From Comamonas aquatica NBRC 14918 (GTDB taxonomy: Bacteria; Pseudomonadota; Gammaproteobacteria; Burkholderiales; Burkholderiaceae_C), in contig NZ_BBJR01000048.1 in assembly GCF_000739875.1 (NCBI RefSeq), positions 1 to 64,000 on the forward strand: DNA of 64,000 nucleotides. Direction: 5' to 3'. Position 1 is the stretch's first letter, and every line of letters starts with the position of its first letter. The translations under genes were made by a program, and so were the position numbers. The notes below the pieces were generated by a model. That model ran no database searches, was not told the origin of the DNA, and was given only the letters and a program-made list of their open reading frames with translations. Positions 34,950 through 45,679 of the stretch are shown one piece after another.

Positions 34950-35399
34950 TCAGCAGCCGCAGGAGCCGCTGCCGCAGCCACCACCGCTGCTGGCACCACC
35001 GCCGGTGCCGCAGCTGCCGCCGGACTTCTGCGGCATGGGGGTGTCGCGGTCCACGCCGGCCGCCTCCAGGCGCGCCAGGTAGTCGCGCCACAGGGTGTCC
35101 TGGTTCTGGCCCAGCTCGTACAGGTAGTTCCAGGTGAACAGGCCGCTTTCATGGCCGTCGCTGAAGAACGGCTTGATGGCGTAGTTGCCCACCTGTTCGA
35201 TGTTGTCGATGCCGACTTCGCGCTTGCCGGTCTGCAGCACTTCCTGGCCCGGGCCATGGCCCTGCACTTCGGCCGAGGGGGAATACACGCGCAGCAGCTC
35301 GAAGGGCAGGCGGAAGGTCTGGCCGTCGGAATAGCCGACCTCCAGCACGCGCGAGGCGGCGTGCACGGTCAGCGATTGGGGAAGAGGCATGTCTGCCAT
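34950..35399 (-). CDS. DUF971-domain protein with Cys/Gly-rich C-terminus
   Basis: A 149-residue protein with a DUF971 domain (the N-terminal domain of gamma-butyrobetaine hydroxylase) at about residues 8-100. Telling segments are L-E-V-G-Y-S-D-G-Q-T-F-R-L-P-F-E-L-L-R and F-S-D-G-H-E-S-G-L-F-T-W. Stand-alone DUF971 proteins are linked in the literature to Fe-S or metal handling, but no role is settled. The last ~24 residues are nearly only Gly, Ser and Cys (four Cys), resembling a flexible metal-binding tail. ATG 35399 (M-A-D-M-P-L-P) is preferred over 35441. It lies just upstream of ubiE. Confidence 0.85.
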   Translation of the reverse strand: MADMPLPQSLTVHAASRVLEVGYSDGQTFRLPFELLRVYSPSAEVQGHGPGQEVLQTGKREVGIDNIEQVGNYAIKPFFSDGHESGLFTWNYLYELGQNQDTLWRDYLARLEAAGVDRDTPMPQKSGGSCGTGGGASSGGGCGSGSCGC

Positions 35400-35417
35400 G
35401 GAATGCAACCTATCAAA

Positions 35418-35471
35418 ACAATAGCTGCCTGCGCTTGCCAAACGCCAACTTCAGCCCTGAAACCTGCTGAA
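35418..35471. repeat. Dispersed palindrome, copy F (left half)
   Basis: AATAGCTGCCTGCGCTTG (35420-35437) is the family's left box. TTCAG-cc-CTGAA at 35450-35461 corresponds to the nested inner stem of the long form. The right box is missing or decayed. It lies between the HIT and DUF971 genes. Confidence 0.55.
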
Positions 35472-35511
35472 GTCGCGATATGGTCAGCGCAAACCGCTCA
35501 CATCAATGTGA

Positions 35512-35952
35512 TCACGCCCAGCGTGCCAGCGCCTGGGCGATGGCAGCATCGCAGTCGGCGAGTGCGTCCTGCAATTGTGCTTCGCGGGCCAAATCGCGCG
35601 CCCGCAAGGGGTTTGCCCAGACGGGCGCCGGGAAATGGCTGTCCCAGTCATGGCGCGCAATCACATGCCAGTGCAGGTGCGGCACCATGTTGCCCAGGGC
35701 AGCCAGGTTGATCTTGGTGGGCTGCAGCTCGGTGCGCAGCACGCGCTCCACCGCGGCCACCACGGCCATGCAGGTGTTGCGATCGACCTCGGACAGGTCC
35801 GACAGCTCGGCCGCATGCGCGGTCCAGATCACGCGGTAGAAGGCCGGGAAGCCCTCCTCCTGCGCCCGGATGACGCGCAGCTGTGCGCCCTGCCAGACGG
35901 GCAGGCCGCCCGCCTCGCGGCACAGCACGCAGTCCGCGGACGGCGCGCTCAC
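35512..35952 (-). CDS. HIT-family nucleotide-binding protein
   Basis: A 146-residue protein whose histidine triad is H92-L-H94-W-H96-V-I in [10 protein letters not shown], the H-x-H-x-H nucleotidyl hydrolase/transferase motif. The N-terminal C-V-L-C-R could contribute a metal site, as in some HIT proteins. It probably hydrolyses a nucleotide phosphoramidate or dinucleotide; the substrate is unknown. ATG 35952 overlaps the stop of the giant oxidoreductase gene, so the two are translationally coupled. Confidence 0.9.
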   Translation of the reverse strand: MSAPSADCVLCREAGGLPVWQGAQLRVIRAQEEGFPAFYRVIWTAHAAELSDLSEVDRNTCMAVVAAVERVLRTELQPTKINLAALGNMVPHLHWHVIARHDWDSHFPAPVWANPLRARDLAREAQLQDALADCDAAIAQALARWA

Positions 35953-38900
35953 AGCAGCACCCGTTCGATGCCGCCGGCGTTGGCGCGCTGCACGTAGTCC
36001 GGCATCCAGTTCTCGCCCAGGATCTGCTTGGCCATCTCGACCACGATGTAGTCGGCTTCCAGCAGACCGTTCTGCAGGTCGTTGCCGTAGCGGCTCAGGC
36101 CTTGCAGGCAGCTGGGGCAGCTGGTCAGGATCTTGACGTTGTCCTTGGCACCGACGGAGCCGTTGGCCCGCAGCTCAGCCTCACCCTGGCGCAGCTCGGT
36201 TTCCTTGCGGAAACGGATCTGCGTGGAGATGTCAGGCCGCGTCACGCCCAGCGTGCCGGATTCACCGCAGCAGCGGTCGCTCTTGAGCACGCCATCGCCG
36301 ACCAGGGCCTTGACGGTCTTCATCGGATCCTGCTGCTTCATGGGGCTGTGGCAGGGGTCGTGGTACAGGTAGCCGCCCTGCGCCCCCTCCGCCGCGCCCG
36401 GCAGCGTGATGCCCTTTTCCAGCAGGTACTCGTGGATGTCGATGATGCGGCAGCCCGGGAAGATCTTGTCGAAGGCGTAGCCCTGCAACTGGTCGTAGCA
36501 GGTGCCGCAGCTGACCACCACGGTCTTGATGTCCAGGTAGTTCAGCGTGTTGGCCACGCGGTGGAACAGCACGCGGTTGTCCGTGATCATCTTGTCCGCC
36601 ACGTCGTACTGGCCCGAGCCGCGTTGCGGATAGCCGCAGCACAGGTAGCCCGGAGGCAGCACCGTCTGCACGCCGGCATGCCACAGCATGGCCTGGGTGG
36701 CCAGGCCCACCTGGCTGTACAGGCGCTCCGAGCCGCAACCGGGGAAGTAGAACACCGCCTCGGTGTCGGCCGTCGTCGCCTGGGGGTCGCGGATGATGGG
36801 GACGTAGTCCTTGTTCTCGATGTCCAACAGCGCGCGTGCCGTCTTGGTCGGCAGACCGCCTGGCAGCTTCTTGTTGACGAAGTGGATCACCTGCTCCTTG
36901 AGCGGTGGCTTGCCCACCGAGGCCGGTGGGTGCTTCATCTGCGGCTTGGCCACGGCGTGCAGCAGGTCGGACGCCAGGCGCTGCGCCTTGAAGCCCACGC
37001 CCACCATGCCCTTGCGCAACAGGTTGATGGTGTCGGGGTTGGTGGCATTCAGCATGGCCATGGCCATCTTGTTGCCGGGATTGAAGCTCTTCTTGCCCAT
37101 CTTGCGCAGCAGGTTGCGCATGTTCATGGTCACATCGCCGAAGTCGATCTTGACCGGGCAGGGCGTGAAGCACTTGTGGCAGACCGTGCAGTGGTCGGCC
37201 ACGTCCTCAAACTCCTGCCAGTGCTTGATGGACACGCCGCGGCGCGTCTGCTCCTCGTACAAGAAGGCCTCGACCAGCAGCGAAGTGGCCAGAATCTTGT
37301 TGCGCGGGCTGTACAGCATGTTGGCGCCGGGCACGTGCGTGTTGCACACGGGCTTGCACTTGCCGCAGCGCAGGCAGTCCTTGACCGAATCAGCGATGGC
37401 GCCGATGTCGCTTTGCTGCATGATCAGCGACTCGTGGCCCATCAGGCCGAACGAGGGCGTGTAGGCGTTAGTCAGGTCAGCGTACATCAGCGCGTCGCGC
37501 GGCGACTCGGCCGGCACCAGACCGTTCTTTTCGCGGATCAGCTTGCCGCGGTTGAAGCGGCCATGGGGATCGATGCGCTTCTTGTAGTCGGCGAACGGCT
37601 GCAGCTCCTCATCGCTCAAAAATTCGAGCTTGGTGATGCCGATGCCGTGCTCACCGGAGATCACGCCGTCCAGGCTGCGCGCCAGCTGCATGATGCGCGC
37701 CACGGCTTCGTGCGCGGTCTGCAGCATCTCGTAGTCGTCGGAATTGACGGGGATGTTGGTGTGCACATTGCCGTCACCGGCGTGCATGTGCAGTGCCACC
37801 CAGACACGGCCCTTGAGGACCTGCTGGTGGATCTTGACGGTCTCGGCCAGGATGGGCTTGAAGGCGTCGCCATTGAAGATCTGCGCCAGGGGCGCCTTGA
37901 TCTGCGTCTTCCAACTGGCGCGCAGGCTGTGGTCCTGCAGTTGCGGAAACAGGGTGGCCACGTCGGCCAGCCAGCCCGCCCACAGGGCGCGCACGTCCTG
38001 CACCAGCGCGATGGCCTGTTGCACCCGGTCTTCCAGCAGTTCGGCCGAGGGAATTTCACCCGCATCGTCCTGCTTGCCCAGCGGGAGATTGCCCTTTTCA
38101 AAGAAGGCCAGCAAGGCATCGCAGAACTTGAGCTTGTTGCGCAGGCTCAGCTCGATGTTGATGCGCTCGATGCCGTCCGTGTACTCCGCCATGCGGGGCA
38201 GCGGGATCACCACGTCCTCGTTGATCTTGAAGGCGTTGGTGTGGCGGCTGATGGCGGCCGTACGCTTGCGGTCCAACCAGAATTTCTTGCGCGCCTCGGC
38301 GCTGATGGCCACAAAGCCTTCGCCGTTGCGCGAATTGGCGATGCGCACCACTTCCGAGGTCACGCGCGCCACTTCGTCGGCGTCGTCACCGACGATGTCG
38401 CCGATCAGCACCATCTTGGGCAGGCCGCCGTTGCCCTTCTTGGACTTGGTGGCATAGCCCACGGCCTTCAGGTAGCGGTCGTCCAGGTGCTCCAGGCCGG
38501 CCAGCAGCACGCCCGAGCGTTTTTGCTCCTCGAACATGTAGTCCTTGATCTCGACGATCGAGGGCACGGCATCCTTGGCGTTGCCAAAGAACTCCATGCA
38601 CACGGTGCGGGTGTGCTCGGGCATGCGGTGCACGATCCAGCGCGCGCTGGTGATCAGGCCGTCCGTGCCTTCCTTCTGCACCCCGGGCAAGCCGGAGAGG
38701 AATTTGTCCGTGACGTCCTTGCCCAGGCCTTCCTTGCGGAACTTCTGACCGGGAATGTCCAGGCGCTCGGTGCGCAGCGGCGTCTTGCCGTCGGTCGCGA
38801 AGTAGCGCAGCTCGAAGCTGGCCATCTCGGCATCGTGGATCTTGCCCAGGTTGTGGCCAATGCGCACCACCTCCAGCCATTCGGCATCGGGGGTGACCAT

Positions 38901-39860
38901 GCGCCAGGAGGCCAGGTTGTCCAGTGCCGTGCCCCACAGCACGGCCTTCTTGCCACCGGCGTTCATGGCGATGTTGCCGCCGATGCAGGACGCCTCGATC
39001 GAGGTCGGGTCCACCGCGAACACGAAGCCCGCGCGCTCGGCCGCATCGGCCACGCGCTGGGTCACCACACCGGCTTCCGTCCACACCGTGGGCACGGGGT
39101 GGTCCACGCCAGGCAGTGCCACCGACTCCACCTCGGTGATGGCCTGCAGCTTTTCGGTGTTGATGACCACCGAGCGCCAGGTCAGCGGAATCGCGCCACC
39201 GGTGTAGCCGGTACCGCCCCCTCGCGGAATGATGGTCAGACCCAGCTCGATACAGCCCTTGACGAGACCGGCCATCTCGACTTCCGTGTCCGGGGTCAGC
39301 ACCACGAAGGGGTATTCGACACGCCAGTCGGTGGCGTCGGTCACATGGCTGACGCGCGACAGGCCGTCAAACTTGATGTTGTCCTTGTGCGTGAGCTTGC
39401 CCAGGGTCTTGCGCACGCGGTGGCGCAGCTCGGCCGCCTCGACGAACATGCGGTCAAACTCAACCACGGCGCGGTTGGCGGACTCGATCAGCTCGCCCAC
39501 CAGATGATCGCGTTGCGGGTCATCCTGTGGCATGCGGCGCTTGTGGACCTCGGCCATGCGGTGTTGCAAGGCATCGACCAAGAGCTTGCGGCGCCCGGGG
39601 TTGTCCAGCAGGTCGTCCTGCAGGTAGGGGTTGCGCTGCACCACCCACATGTCGCCCAGCACCTCGTACAGCATGCGGGCAGAGCGGCCGGTCTGGCGCT
39701 CTTCACGCAGCTGGTTGAGCACACTCCAGGCCGAAGTGCCCAACAAGCGGATCACAATTTCCTTGTCGGAGAACGAGGTGTAGTTGTAGGGAATCTCTCG
39801 GAGACGGGCGGGTTCGGCAACCTTGGTTTCCAGCATTGCCTGCGCAATCGGTGCATTCAT
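35949..39860 (-). CDS. Giant FAD/Fe-S oxidoreductase (DLD/D-2-hydroxyacid dehydrogenase fused to GlpC-like module)
   Basis: A 1303-residue multidomain flavoprotein. About 1-150 is an N-terminal helical region (DUF3683-like). The FAD-binding PCMH domain has [11 protein letters not shown] at 212-222 and [10 protein letters not shown] near 294-303. The FAD-linked oxidase C domain has [10 protein letters not shown] (691-700) and G-E-H-G-I-G (736-741). Two [4Fe-4S] motifs follow: C829/832/835/839 and C891/894/897/901. The C-terminus holds two CCG domains (C1074-C1075-G and C1197-C1198-G). The layout resembles E. coli YdiJ with an added N-terminal part. It probably oxidises a D-2-hydroxy acid and passes electrons to quinone. 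Start: ATG 39860. Confidence 0.93.
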   Translation of the reverse strand: MNAPIAQAMLETKVAEPARLREIPYNYTSFSDKEIVIRLLGTSAWSVLNQLREERQTGRSARMLYEVLGDMWVVQRNPYLQDDLLDNPGRRKLLVDALQHRMAEVHKRRMPQDDPQRDHLVGELIESANRAVVEFDRMFVEAAELRHRVRKTLGKLTHKDNIKFDGLSRVSHVTDATDWRVEYPFVVLTPDTEVEMAGLVKGCIELGLTIIPRGGGTGYTGGAIPLTWRSVVINTEKLQAITEVESVALPGVDHPVPTVWTEAGVVTQRVADAAERAGFVFAVDPTSIEASCIGGNIAMNAGGKKAVLWGTALDNLASWRMVTPDAEWLEVVRIGHNLGKIHDAEMASFELRYFATDGKTPLRTERLDIPGQKFRKEGLGKDVTDKFLSGLPGVQKEGTDGLITSARWIVHRMPEHTRTVCMEFFGNAKDAVPSIVEIKDYMFEEQKRSGVLLAGLEHLDDRYLKAVGYATKSKKGNGGLPKMVLIGDIVGDDADEVARVTSEVVRIANSRNGEGFVAISAEARKKFWLDRKRTAAISRHTNAFKINEDVVIPLPRMAEYTDGIERINIELSLRNKLKFCDALLAFFEKGNLPLGKQDDAGEIPSAELLEDRVQQAIALVQDVRALWAGWLADVATLFPQLQDHSLRASWKTQIKAPLAQIFNGDAFKPILAETVKIHQQVLKGRVWVALHMHAGDGNVHTNIPVNSDDYEMLQTAHEAVARIMQLARSLDGVISGEHGIGITKLEFLSDEELQPFADYKKRIDPHGRFNRGKLIREKNGLVPAESPRDALMYADLTNAYTPSFGLMGHESLIMQQSDIGAIADSVKDCLRCGKCKPVCNTHVPGANMLYSPRNKILATSLLVEAFLYEEQTRRGVSIKHWQEFEDVADHCTVCHKCFTPCPVKIDFGDVTMNMRNLLRKMGKKSFNPGNKMAMAMLNATNPDTINLLRKGMVGVGFKAQRLASDLLHAVAKPQMKHPPASVGKPPLKEQVIHFVNKKLPGGLPTKTARALLDIENKDYVPIIRDPQATTADTEAVFYFPGCGSERLYSQVGLATQAMLWHAGVQTVLPPGYLCCGYPQRGSGQYDVADKMITDNRVLFHRVANTLNYLDIKTVVVSCGTCYDQLQGYAFDKIFPGCRIIDIHEYLLEKGITLPGAAEGAQGGYLYHDPCHSPMKQQDPMKTVKALVGDGVLKSDRCCGESGTLGVTRPDISTQIRFRKETELRQGEAELRANGSVGAKDNVKILTSCPSCLQGLSRYGNDLQNGLLEADYIVVEMAKQILGENWMPDYVQRANAGGIERVLL

Positions 39861-40271
39861 GGACGTGGACCGGATCGGGCGCTCAAGCGGCGCCCCTGAG
39901 TCATGGGGGGGCCAATTTTATGCCACCCCTAGGCACCACCCCCGAGGCTGTGTCAGAGACCTCTCGGCGCGCTGACCCAGCCGCCACCGCAGCGGCACGT
40001 CAGATTTGAACCACTACGCAAATCCCACAATTGCGAAAATAAATAATCAAAAAAGAAAAGAATTCGCGCATACCCGCATTCACCAGCGCAGGCCCGGCTT
40101 CTAGAATGCGGCCACAGCCACGGGCCACCTACCGGCGTTTGCCACGCAAGTGGAGTACAAAGGACCGTGCGGCTGTCATTTGGCCCTACACCGGCCGTAT
40201 GACTGTCATAAAAGTGCCATCTTCATTCTTAGGATGGGCAGCACACATTTCTACACGTTGAGGAGTTTTCC
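39861..40271. other. 411-bp intergenic region upstream of ugpB
   Basis: No gene is supported here. It holds the divergent start regions of the giant oxidoreductase and ugpB, a very A-rich patch (about 40032-40068) flanked by GCGAA/TTCGC, and the Pho box with -10 element just before ugpB. The A-rich patch could be an UP-like or bending element. Confidence 0.6.
40203..40235 (+). promoter_or_regulatory. Pho box and -10 element of the ugp operon
   Basis: CTGTCAT (40203-40209), four A's, GTGCCAT (40214-40220) match the PhoB box layout of two direct 7-mers at 11-bp spacing (consensus CTGTCAT-AWAW-CTGTCAT). TAGGAT at 40230-40235 is a plausible -10, nine bases downstream, so the box takes the place of a -35 as at E. 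coli pho promoters. Another exact CTGTCAT lies at 40173, 30 bp upstream. This predicts induction under phosphate starvation. Confidence 0.8.
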
Positions 40272-41591
40272 ATGCAATACAAGCGTTTCGCCCTGACCGC
40301 CGTCGTCGCGGCCACCGCCATGGGCGCAGCCAATGCAGCCACTGAAATCCAGTGGTGGCACTCGATGACCGCCGTGAACAACGAGTGGGTCAACGATCTG
40401 GCCAAGCAGTTCAACGAAAGCCAGAGCGAATACAAGGTGGTCCCCACGTTCAAGGGCGTGTATGACGAATCCATGACCGCCGCCATCGCTGCCTTCCGTT
40501 CCGGCAATGCGCCCCACATCCTGCAAGTGTTTGAAGTGGGCACCGCCACCATGATGGCCTCCAAGGGCGCCACCGTGCCCGTGGGCAAGGTCATGGCCGA
40601 TGCCGGCGCCAAGTTCGACCCCTCGGCCTACATCCCCGCCGTGGCCGGTTACTACACCGCCCCCAACGGCCAGATGCTGAGCTTCCCCTTCAACAGCTCG
40701 ACCACCATCTTCTATTACAACAAGGACGCCTTCAAGAAGGCCGGCCTGAACGCCGACGTAGCCCCCAAGACCTGGCCCGAAGTGTTCGCCGCAGCCAAGA
40801 AGCTGAAGGAATCCGGCCACAGCTGCCCCATGACCCTGGCCTGGCAAGGCTGGACCCAACTGGAGTCCTTCTCCACCTGGCACAACGTGGAGTTCGCCAC
40901 CCACCAGAACGGCCTGGGCAAGGAAGGCTACAAGGCCCGCCTGAAGATCAACTCACCCCTGCACGTCAAGCACATCGAGAACCTGGGTGAAGCCGCCAAG
41001 AATGGCGAGTTCGTCTACAAGGGCCGTGCTTCCACCGCACAGGCTTCGTTCACGGCTGGCGAGTGCGCCATGATTCAGACCTCGTCCGGCTTCTACGGCG
41101 ACGTGTCCAAGAACGCCAAGTTCGCCTACGGCCTGGCCCCTCTTCCCTATTACCCCGATGTGAAGGGCGCACCTCAGAACACCGTGATCGGTGGTGCGTC
41201 CCTGTGGGTGATGGCAGGCAAGAAGGCCCCCGAGTACAAGGGCGTGGCCAAGTTCTTCGAATTCCTGTCCAAGCCTGAAATCCAGGCCGCTTCGCACCAG
41301 CGCACCGGCTACCTGCCTGTGACCATGGAGTCCTTCAAGATGACCGAAGCTTCGGGCTTCTACCAGAAGAACCCCGGCACCGACGTGGCCGTGAACCAGA
41401 TGATCCGCAAGGTGACCGACAACTCGCGCGGCATCCGCCTGGGCAACTACGTGCAGATCCGCACCATCGAGGACGAAGAACTCGAACAAGTGTGGTCCGG
41501 CAAGCAATCCGGCAAGCAAGCGCTGGACAACATCGTCAAGCGTGGTGACGAACTGCTGGCCCGCTTCGAGCGCGCCAACGGCGGCAAGTAA
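40272..41591 (+). CDS. ugpB: sn-glycerol-3-phosphate ABC transporter substrate-binding protein UgpB
   Basis: A 439-residue periplasmic receptor, the size of E. coli UgpB (438). The signal peptide ends near A-A-N-A, and the mature protein starts T-E-I-Q-W-W-H-S-M. Family features include N-E-W-V-N-D-L-A-K-Q-F-N and Y-K-V-V-P-T-F-K-G-V-Y-D-E. It binds glycerol-3-phosphate or glycerophosphocholine. AGGAG lies 9 bp before the ATG, and the Pho box is upstream. Three stem-loops separate it from ugpA. Confidence 0.96.
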   Translation: MQYKRFALTAVVAATAMGAANAATEIQWWHSMTAVNNEWVNDLAKQFNESQSEYKVVPTFKGVYDESMTAAIAAFRSGNAPHILQVFEVGTATMMASKGATVPVGKVMADAGAKFDPSAYIPAVAGYYTAPNGQMLSFPFNSSTTIFYYNKDAFKKAGLNADVAPKTWPEVFAAAKKLKESGHSCPMTLAWQGWTQLESFSTWHNVEFATHQNGLGKEGYKARLKINSPLHVKHIENLGEAAKNGEFVYKGRASTAQASFTAGECAMIQTSSGFYGDVSKNAKFAYGLAPLPYYPDVKGAPQNTVIGGASLWVMAGKKAPEYKGVAKFFEFLSKPEIQAASHQRTGYLPVTMESFKMTEASGFYQKNPGTDVAVNQMIRKVTDNSRGIRLGNYVQIRTIEDEELEQVWSGKQSGKQALDNIVKRGDELLARFERANGGK

Positions 41592-41601
41592 CCCGCGACC
41601 A

Positions 41602-41797
41602 CAGAAGGGCTAATACCCTTCTGACTTCAACGGAACAGCCGCTGCGTCTCTGGCGCAGCGGCTGACAGCTAGGCACAATACGCGCTCATTCGATACACAT
41701 AGTGTTTCGCCTTGGTTCGTTTTGACGCGATTCCAACGCGACACGCCTCGATGACCCTCACTCTCCTCCGCGGCTGATGCAGCTCCGGCGGTTTTTT
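41602..41797 (+). terminator. Three stem-loops between ugpB and ugpA
   Basis: First: CAGAAGGG / CCCTTCTG (41602-41623), perfect 8 bp. Second: CAGCCGCTGCG / CGCAGCGGCTG (41636-41664), perfect 11 bp. Third: an imperfect GC hairpin (41768-41790) followed by six T's (41792-41797), terminator-like, ending only 15 nt before the ugpA start. They probably stabilise ugpB mRNA and reduce read-through into the permease genes. Confidence 0.65.
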
Positions 41798-41812
41798 ATT
41801 TTGTGATCCATC

Positions 41813-42694
41813 ATGGAAAAACGCGTACTTTTCCGCTCCCGATGGCTGCCCTGGGCGCTGATCATGCCCCAGCTGCTCATCATCGGCATCTTCTTCTTCT
41901 GGCCAGCCGGCCAAGCCGTGCTCCAGTCTTTCCAGATGGAAGATGCGTTCGGCATGTCGACCGAATGGGTCGGATTGGACAACTTCCGCAACCTGCTGGA
42001 TGACCCCACCTACCTGAACTCCTTCCAGCGCACCGCCGTGTTCTCGGTGCTGGTGGCAGGCGTCGGGATCGCCGTGTCACTGGGTCTGGCGATCTTTGCC
42101 GACCGCATCATCCGCTTCGCCATGGTCTACAAGACCCTGCTGATCGTGCCCTACGCCGTGGCGCCCGTGATCGCCGGCGTGCTGTGGGTCTTCATGTTCT
42201 CGCCTTCCATCGGCGTGATCACCCACTACCTGGGCAAACTCGGCTACGAGTGGAACCACCTGATGAACGAGAACCAGGCCATGGCCCTGATCGTCATCAC
42301 GTCGGTGTGGAAGCAGATCTCGTACAACTTCCTGTTCTTCCTGGCCGGCCTGCAATCGATCCCCAAGGCGCTGATCGAGGCTGCCTCGATTGACGGTGCC
42401 GGCCCCTGGCGCCGTTTCTGGAACATCCAGCTGCCCCTGCTGTCGCCCACCACCTTCTTCCTGCTGGTGATCAACATCGTGTACGCGTTCTTCGACACCT
42501 TCGGCATCATCGACGCGGCCACGCAAGGCGGTCCCGGCCAGTCGACCTCGATCCTGGTCTACAAGGTGTACCAAGATGGCTTCAAGGCCCTGGACCTCGG
42601 TGGCTCGGCCGCCCAGTCCGTGATCCTGATGCTGATCGTTGTCGTGCTGACCGTGATCCAGTTCCGCTATGTTGAAAAGAAAGTGCAGTACTGA
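41813..42694 (+). CDS. ugpA: sn-glycerol-3-phosphate ABC transporter permease UgpA
   Basis: A 293-residue inner-membrane permease (E. coli UgpA 295) with about six helices. The first is [17 protein letters not shown]. The coupling loop [14 protein letters not shown] is near residues 190-203. It forms the pore with UgpE. ATG 41813 has no good Shine-Dalgarno and follows a terminator-like hairpin, so its expression should be below that of ugpB. Confidence 0.95.
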   Translation: MEKRVLFRSRWLPWALIMPQLLIIGIFFFWPAGQAVLQSFQMEDAFGMSTEWVGLDNFRNLLDDPTYLNSFQRTAVFSVLVAGVGIAVSLGLAIFADRIIRFAMVYKTLLIVPYAVAPVIAGVLWVFMFSPSIGVITHYLGKLGYEWNHLMNENQAMALIVITSVWKQISYNFLFFLAGLQSIPKALIEAASIDGAGPWRRFWNIQLPLLSPTTFFLLVINIVYAFFDTFGIIDAATQGGPGQSTSILVYKVYQDGFKALDLGGSAAQSVILMLIVVVLTVIQFRYVEKKVQY

Positions 42695-42696
42695 TC

Positions 42697-43545
42697 ATGG
42701 TTGATCGCAATCCCTGGCTCACCTTCATCTCGCACGCCGTCCTGATCCTCGGCGTGGCGATCGTCGCCTTTCCGCTGTACCTGGCGCTGATCGCCTCGAC
42801 CCACACGGCCGATGCCATCGTGCAGTCGCCCATGCCGCTGCTGCCCGGCGCCCACATGTGGGACAACTACAAGGAAGCGCTGCTGGGCTCCGGCAAGCTG
42901 GGCTCCAACACCAACGTCGTGCACATGATGTGGGTGAGCTTCGTGGTGGCCATGGTCATCACCCTCGGCAAGATCGCCATCTCGCTGCTGTCGGCCTTCG
43001 CCATCGTCTACTTCCGCTTCCCCTTCAAGATGCTGTGCTTCTGGGCCATCTTCCTGACGCTGATGCTGCCCGTGGAAGTGCGGATTCTGCCCACCTACAA
43101 GGTCGTGGCCGACCTGGGCCTGCTCAACAGCTACGCAGGCCTGACCCTGCCCCTGATCGCCTCGGCGACCGCCACCTTCCTGTTCCGCCAGTTCTTCCTG
43201 ACCGTGCCGGACGAGCTGGTGGAGGCCGCCCGCATCGACGGCGCCGGCGCCATGCGCTTTTTCAAGGACATCCTGGTGCCCTTGTCCAAGACCTCGATCG
43301 CTGCGCTGTTCGTGATCCAGTTCATCTACGGCTGGAACCAGTACCTGTGGCCGCTGCTGATGACCACCTCGGAAGACATGTACCCCGTGGTGATCGGCAT
43401 CAAGCGCATGCTGGCCGGCGGTGAAGCCGCCGTGGACTGGAACATCGTGATGGCCACTGCCATCCTGGCCATGCTGCCCCCGACCTTGGTCGTGATCCTG
43501 ATGCAAAAGTGGTTTGTCAAAGGCCTGGTGGATACCGAAAAGTAA
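42697..43545 (+). CDS. ugpE: sn-glycerol-3-phosphate ABC transporter permease UgpE
   Basis: A 282-residue permease (E. coli UgpE 281) with about six helices. The coupling loop is [14 protein letters not shown] near residues 175-188. The start lies 2 bp after the ugpA stop. Together UgpA and UgpE make the membrane channel energised by two UgpC subunits. Confidence 0.95.
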   Translation: MVDRNPWLTFISHAVLILGVAIVAFPLYLALIASTHTADAIVQSPMPLLPGAHMWDNYKEALLGSGKLGSNTNVVHMMWVSFVVAMVITLGKIAISLLSAFAIVYFRFPFKMLCFWAIFLTLMLPVEVRILPTYKVVADLGLLNSYAGLTLPLIASATATFLFRQFFLTVPDELVEAARIDGAGAMRFFKDILVPLSKTSIAALFVIQFIYGWNQYLWPLLMTTSEDMYPVVIGIKRMLAGGEAAVDWNIVMATAILAMLPPTLVVILMQKWFVKGLVDTEK

Positions 43546-43593
43546 TCCGCTGCCGCATCCACCCTCTTTTGACCGATTCAACGAAATACTGTT

Positions 43594-44601
<1,008 letters not shown>

Positions 44602-44673
44602 GCGTTCAGGCGCGTGGCCGCGCCGAATGCACGTGTGCATGCCTGCGGAATGACTTCTGCACTAAGCTTTCCC

Positions 44674-44706
44674 AAGCGCCCCAGCCCACGCTGACGGCGC
44701 TTTTTT
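44674..44706 (+). terminator. Terminator between ugpC and ugpQ
   Basis: AAGCGCC (44674-44680) pairs with GGCGCTT (44696-44702), with an inner AGC/GCT, followed by T's to 44706. It probably attenuates ugpQ expression relative to ugpBAEC. Confidence 0.75.
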
Positions 44707-44732
44707 CACGTCTCTAGGGGCGCAAATCCACG

Positions 44733-45509
44733 ATGACTACTGCATTGAAACCCTGGCCCTACCCCCGTTGGGTGGCCCACCGCGGTGCCGGCAAGCTGGC
44801 ACCGGAAAACACCTTGAGCGCCTTCCGCCTGGGCGCGCAGCACGGCTACCGCTTTTTTGAGTGCGACGCCAAGCTCAGCAGCGATGGCGTGCTGTTCCTG
44901 ATGCACGACGCCACGCTGGAGCGCACCACCAACGGCCACGGCGTCGGCGGCGCATTGACCATGGGCCAGATCGCCCAGCTCGATGCTGGCAGCTGGCACT
45001 CGCGCGCCTACGCGGGCGAGGCCCTGCCCACGCTGGAAGCCCTGGCGCGCTGGTGCCTGGCCAACCACCTGCACCTGAATGTGGAGATCAAGCCCACGCC
45101 CGGCCAGGAGCTGGAAACCGGCCGCGCCTGCGGCACACTGATGCAGCGCATCTGGCCGCACAGCGACGTGCCACCGCTGTTCACCTCGTTCAAGCCCGAG
45201 TCCCTGCAGGGCGCGCGCGAGACCGCACCCCACATCCCGCGCGGCCTGCTGCTGGACAAGCTGGCCGACGGCACCGGTGACGCCGATCTGCAAGTGGCCT
45301 TGGACATGGACTGCCACGCCATGGTGCTGCACCACGCGCTGTGGACCCCCGAGCTGGTGGCCAAGGTGCACGGCGCCGGCCTGCGCTGCAGCAGCTACAC
45401 CGTGAACGACGAATGGGCCGCCCAGCGCCTGATCGACCTGGGCACGGACGGCATCATCACCGACCGCGTGGACCTGTTCAGCCCGGCCCAGACCAGCGCC
45501 ACTCTCTAA
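44733..45509 (+). CDS. ugpQ: Glycerophosphodiester phosphodiesterase UgpQ
   Basis: A 258-residue GDPD TIM-barrel enzyme that hydrolyses glycerophosphodiesters to glycerol-3-phosphate and an alcohol. The catalytic H-R-G appears in V-A-H-R-G-A, followed by P-E-N-T-L-S-A-F and E-C-D-A-K-L-S-S-D-G. The second His is in L-M-H-D-A-T-L-E-R-T. There is no signal peptide, so like E. coli UgpQ it should be cytosolic and act on imported diesters. It follows ugpC after a terminator. Confidence 0.95.
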   Translation: MTTALKPWPYPRWVAHRGAGKLAPENTLSAFRLGAQHGYRFFECDAKLSSDGVLFLMHDATLERTTNGHGVGGALTMGQIAQLDAGSWHSRAYAGEALPTLEALARWCLANHLHLNVEIKPTPGQELETGRACGTLMQRIWPHSDVPPLFTSFKPESLQGARETAPHIPRGLLLDKLADGTGDADLQVALDMDCHAMVLHHALWTPELVAKVHGAGLRCSSYTVNDEWAAQRLIDLGTDGIITDRVDLFSPAQTSATL

Positions 45510-45512
45510 AAA

Positions 45513-45594
45513 AGAGAGCTATTTGCGCTCTATGACAGGGCATTTCAGGCACAAAACACACTGAAACACCCGTACAGCGTGCGCTGAACGCTAT
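45513..45594. repeat. Dispersed nested palindrome, copy G
   Basis: The left box AGAGCTATTTGCGCTC (45515-45530) and right box TGCGCTGAACGCTAT (45580-45594) bracket an inner dyad TTTCAG...CTGAAA (45543-45566). It lies 4 bp after the ugpQ stop. An extra CTCTCT/AGAGAG hairpin overlaps the stop codon end. Nothing else is apparent up to 45679. Confidence 0.6.
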
Positions 45595-45679
45595 CGAGTT
45601 CGCCAGCATGGCATCCAAAAAGGCCTTCCCCTGCGGGAAGGCCTTGCTGTTGGTGCAGCCCGCTGCGCGGGCAGCACGC

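Noticed and set aside
35883-39899. 1338-codon plus-strand open frame opposite the giant oxidoreductase
   Set aside because: Its composition (His, Gln, Val, Leu, repeated dipeptides) is typical of antisense frames in high-GC DNA. All cofactor motifs are on the minus strand.
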